Source of the DNA: a virus
DNA length: 41,812 nt
Virus record (IMG/VR): IMGVR_UViG_3300035698_003494
Location: 1 to 41,812 of that record
Direction: 5' to 3' (one strand)
Under the pieces are notes generated by a model, which did no database searches, was not told the DNA's origin, and worked only from the letters and a program-made list of their open reading frames with translations. Numbering within the stretch: the stretch's first letter is position 1; every line of letters begins with the position of its first letter. Below are positions 40,414 to 41,812 of the stretch, piece after piece. Position numbers and translations under genes: made by a program.

Positions 40414-40449
40414 ACTCTTTATTTATTTCAATCCAGGGAGTGTATTTAG
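40388..40449 (+). repeat. Direct repeat GAGTGTATTTAG
   Basis: Exact 12-base copies at 40388-40399 and 40438-40449, 50 bases apart, with looser versions near 40,498 and 40,578. The first overlaps the promoter spacer. They may mark weaker promoters or binding sites. Confidence 0.45.
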
Positions 40450-40689
40450 GGGGCTAGGTAATTTAACGATATTTTGTGTTGCTTTCTTGATTTAATTAGT
40501 GTATCTAAGCTGATTAATTATGAATTACACGATTTATTTATGTGCCAAGAATGGGATAAAATGGTACTGTTTTAGGGGGTATTTAGAGTGTTTTTACTAT
40601 ACATACCCGTAATAAAGCAACACTCACAACTGGCATATCAATGACCTATAAGTAGAGGGGCAAATAAATTAGAAAGGTGGTGAGTTAGA

Positions 40690-40878
40690 ATGCTAGAATC
40701 AACAAAATTATTAAATAAACTAAACAAGCATTTTAAAGGAAAAGGTAAACCATATATAAAAAGATGTAATGTCAATGATACAAAATACTTTACAATTGGT
40801 TTTACTGAGTATGTTAGAAAGCAAATTGAAAATGAGCATATAAGATATTATCAAGGTATAATTGAAAGGTGGTGTTAA
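40690..40878 (+). CDS. First early gene, small basic protein, 62 aa
   Basis: MLESTKLLNKLNKHFKGKGKPYIKRCNVNDTKYFTIGFTEYVRKQIENEHIRYYQGIIERWC is very basic and probably nucleic-acid binding or a host-takeover protein. A strong AAAGGTGGTGAG precedes the ATG. First gene after the control region. Family not recognised. Confidence 0.7.
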   Translation: MLESTKLLNKLNKHFKGKGKPYIKRCNVNDTKYFTIGFTEYVRKQIENEHIRYYQGIIERWC

Positions 40879-40879
40879 G

Positions 40880-41086
40880 ATGTTAGACAAAGACAATGAT
40901 ATACAATATGAAATGGGATTCAGTGAAGAGGATAGGACACCAAAGCATGTTGTAGACAATTTTAAAAGAGGATTGAAGATGGTAAAACAAGGGTTACATA
41001 TTAATAATCAACATGGGGACTATTACTATGAAAGTGAAGATGCTCATGCCGAAGAAATGTATAACAGAAAATGTAATGAGGTGTAA
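40880..41086 (+). CDS. Early hypothetical protein, 68 aa
   Basis: ATG at 40880 is chosen over 40862 because AAAGGTGG sits eight bases upstream within the end of the previous gene. Acidic first part (DKDNDIQYEMGFSEEDRTPKHVVDNFKRGLKMVKQG), then HINNQHGDYYYESEDAHAEEMYNRK. No family recognised. Confidence 0.7.
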   Translation: MLDKDNDIQYEMGFSEEDRTPKHVVDNFKRGLKMVKQGLHINNQHGDYYYESEDAHAEEMYNRKCNEV

Positions 41087-41121
41087 TTATATAGATGATT
41101 TAGAAACACAGTTGGGGGTGG

Positions 41122-41520
41122 ATGATGGAAGATAAACAAACACTAAAAGAGGTAGCAAATTACGCTATAGATGGTTTAACCAACATGCTAGGATATGATC
41201 ATGAAATAGAGGAGTTGCACAATGATTTATTCAATGTTGACTATTTTATAATTGGTACGTTTGAAGCTAAAGAATGGTTAAAGAAATACCCAGGTACTTT
41301 TAATGCTATTGAAACTATTAAAGAATACGAGCAAGATACCTTTGGAGAAGTTCATACAGATTTCAGTGACCCCGAAAAGGTTGTTAATATGTTTGTATAT
41401 ATAGTAGGGGAAGAAATATTATACGATCTTAAATCATATGACCAAGACAAGAAATTAACTGATGAACTAGTAAAAGAAATGATACTCGAGTTAGAGAATA
41501 CATATAAGGAGGTTGATTAA
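41122..41520 (+). CDS. Early acidic hypothetical protein, 132 aa
   Basis: Start ATGATG at 41122 or 41125 after GGGGGTGG. It has a helical acidic body (EVANYAIDGLTNMLGYDHEIEELHNDLFNVDYFIIGTFEAKEWLKKY...YDLKSYDQDKKLTDELVKEMILELENTYKEVD). Composition resembles antirestriction or DNA-mimic proteins that phages express first, but no motif proves this. Confidence 0.72.
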   Translation: MMEDKQTLKEVANYAIDGLTNMLGYDHEIEELHNDLFNVDYFIIGTFEAKEWLKKYPGTFNAIETIKEYEQDTFGEVHTDFSDPEKVVNMFVYIVGEEILYDLKSYDQDKKLTDELVKEMILELENTYKEVD

Positions 41521-41521
41521 A

Positions 41522-41695
41522 ATGGGCATTGATGATTTAATAGATAAAAAGAAATTAAGCTCTAAAGAAGCCAGAATAATAAATGGTATGACTGAAGGTA
41601 TGAAGAGGACTATAGTAATTAGACAGTTAAAGAATGAGATATTTAGGGAGTTATGGGCCGATGTTAAGAATTTCTTTAAAAGAAAGGAGAAATAA
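41522..41695 (+). CDS. Early basic protein, 57 aa
   Basis: ATG at 41522 follows AAGGAGG, the best ribosome site of the region; the upstream TTG at 41513 is not needed. MGIDDLIDKKKLSSKEARIINGMTEGMKRTIVIRQLKNEIFRELWADVKNFFKRKEK is helical with a basic second half and may bind nucleic acid. Stop is followed after one base by repeat protein A. Confidence 0.68.
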   Translation: MGIDDLIDKKKLSSKEARIINGMTEGMKRTIVIRQLKNEIFRELWADVKNFFKRKEK

Positions 41696-41696
41696 T

Positions 41697-41812
41697 ATGT
41701 GTAGTTTTTTAAGTGTAATATTAACAAAGAAGAGAGAGATACTATATCATGATGGTTATAGTCATGAAAGGATAGTGACTAAATATAAGTTAAAAGATAC
41801 TTCGTATCCTAA
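41697..41812 (+). CDS. DUF4116-like repeat protein A (5' part, continues at base 1)
   Basis: ATG at 41697 after AAAGGAG gives MCSFLSVILTKKREILYHDGYSHERIVTKYKLKDTSYP, aligning with the start of repeat protein B at 2166 and continuing in frame at position 1 after the duplicated 99 bases. Only the first 17 bases (41697-41713) are not repeated at the left end. The complete gene encodes 224 residues. Confidence 0.85.
   Translation, partial: MCSFLSVILTKKREILYHDGYSHERIVTKYKLKDTSYP
41714..41812. repeat. Terminal direct repeat, right copy
   Basis: Exact copy of bases 1-99. Remove one copy to obtain the circular molecule of 41,713 bp. Confidence 0.9.

Larger units (their letters stand above)
39728..40689. 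other. Divergent intergenic control region, candidate origin
   Basis: About 960 bases with no ORF worth calling, from which leftward and rightward genes diverge. It holds a perfect 11-bp stem-loop, short inverted and direct repeats, a likely early promoter and paired operator-like sites, listed separately. In phages such a region is a usual place for early promoters and a replication origin; no DnaA box or phage RNA polymerase promoter is visible. Confidence 0.55.

Overview
The window looks like a complete genome of a tailed phage with a short (podovirus-like) tail, assembled as a circle. Bases 1-99 are identical to bases 41714-41812, so the non-redundant length is 41,713 bp and the first gene crosses the ends of the window. 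The DNA is AT-rich (about one third G+C by eye), Arg codons are mostly AGA/AGG, and nearly every gene has an AGGAG-like ribosome site and overlaps its neighbour by 1, 4 or 8 bases. That points to a bacterial host that uses Shine-Dalgarno initiation. I cannot name the host. I see no integrase, lysogeny repressor, phage RNA polymerase, tRNA or CRISPR array.

Layout. Two long gene blocks are transcribed away from a 2.2 kb gene-poor region (about 38.5-40.7 kb) and meet tail to tail at 19.16 kb. The rightward early/middle block starts at 40,690, crosses the junction and runs to 19,164. It holds (a) small unknown genes and two near-identical genes with 22-residue DUF4116-like repeats; (b) replication and nucleotide genes: a T7 gp4-like primase-helicase, a family A DNA polymerase with exonuclease, a RecB/Cas4-like nuclease, a RusA-like resolvase, a DUF5664 protein and a deoxyribosyltransferase-like protein; (c) a coupled lipid/phosphate-ester cluster: lipoprotein with a transglutaminase-like domain, metallophosphoesterase, glycerophosphodiester phosphodiesterase, patatin phospholipase; (d) a SemiSWEET-like membrane protein; (e) a sugar cassette: nucleotide-sugar dehydrogenase, DegT aminotransferase, hexapeptide acetyltransferase, methyltransferase and two glycosyltransferases.

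The leftward late block (38,714 to 19,154) carries a secreted protein, small and large terminase, portal, scaffold-like protein, an N4-gp56-like major capsid protein, a lectin-type tail/fibre protein broken by a frameshift, adaptor (T7 gp11-like), nozzle (T7 gp12-like), a C1q-like domain protein, internal virion proteins, an amidase endolysin and a probable holin. A nucleotide-sugar epimerase/dehydratase and a GT4 glycosyltransferase sit among these structural genes.

The most unusual features are the phospholipid-degrading gene set, the split sugar cassette with two members inside the virion operon, the paired repeat proteins, and the intergenic region with a promoter, operator-like repeats, a possible RNA pseudoknot and several unannotated tiny genes. 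Functions are family-level inferences from sequence only.
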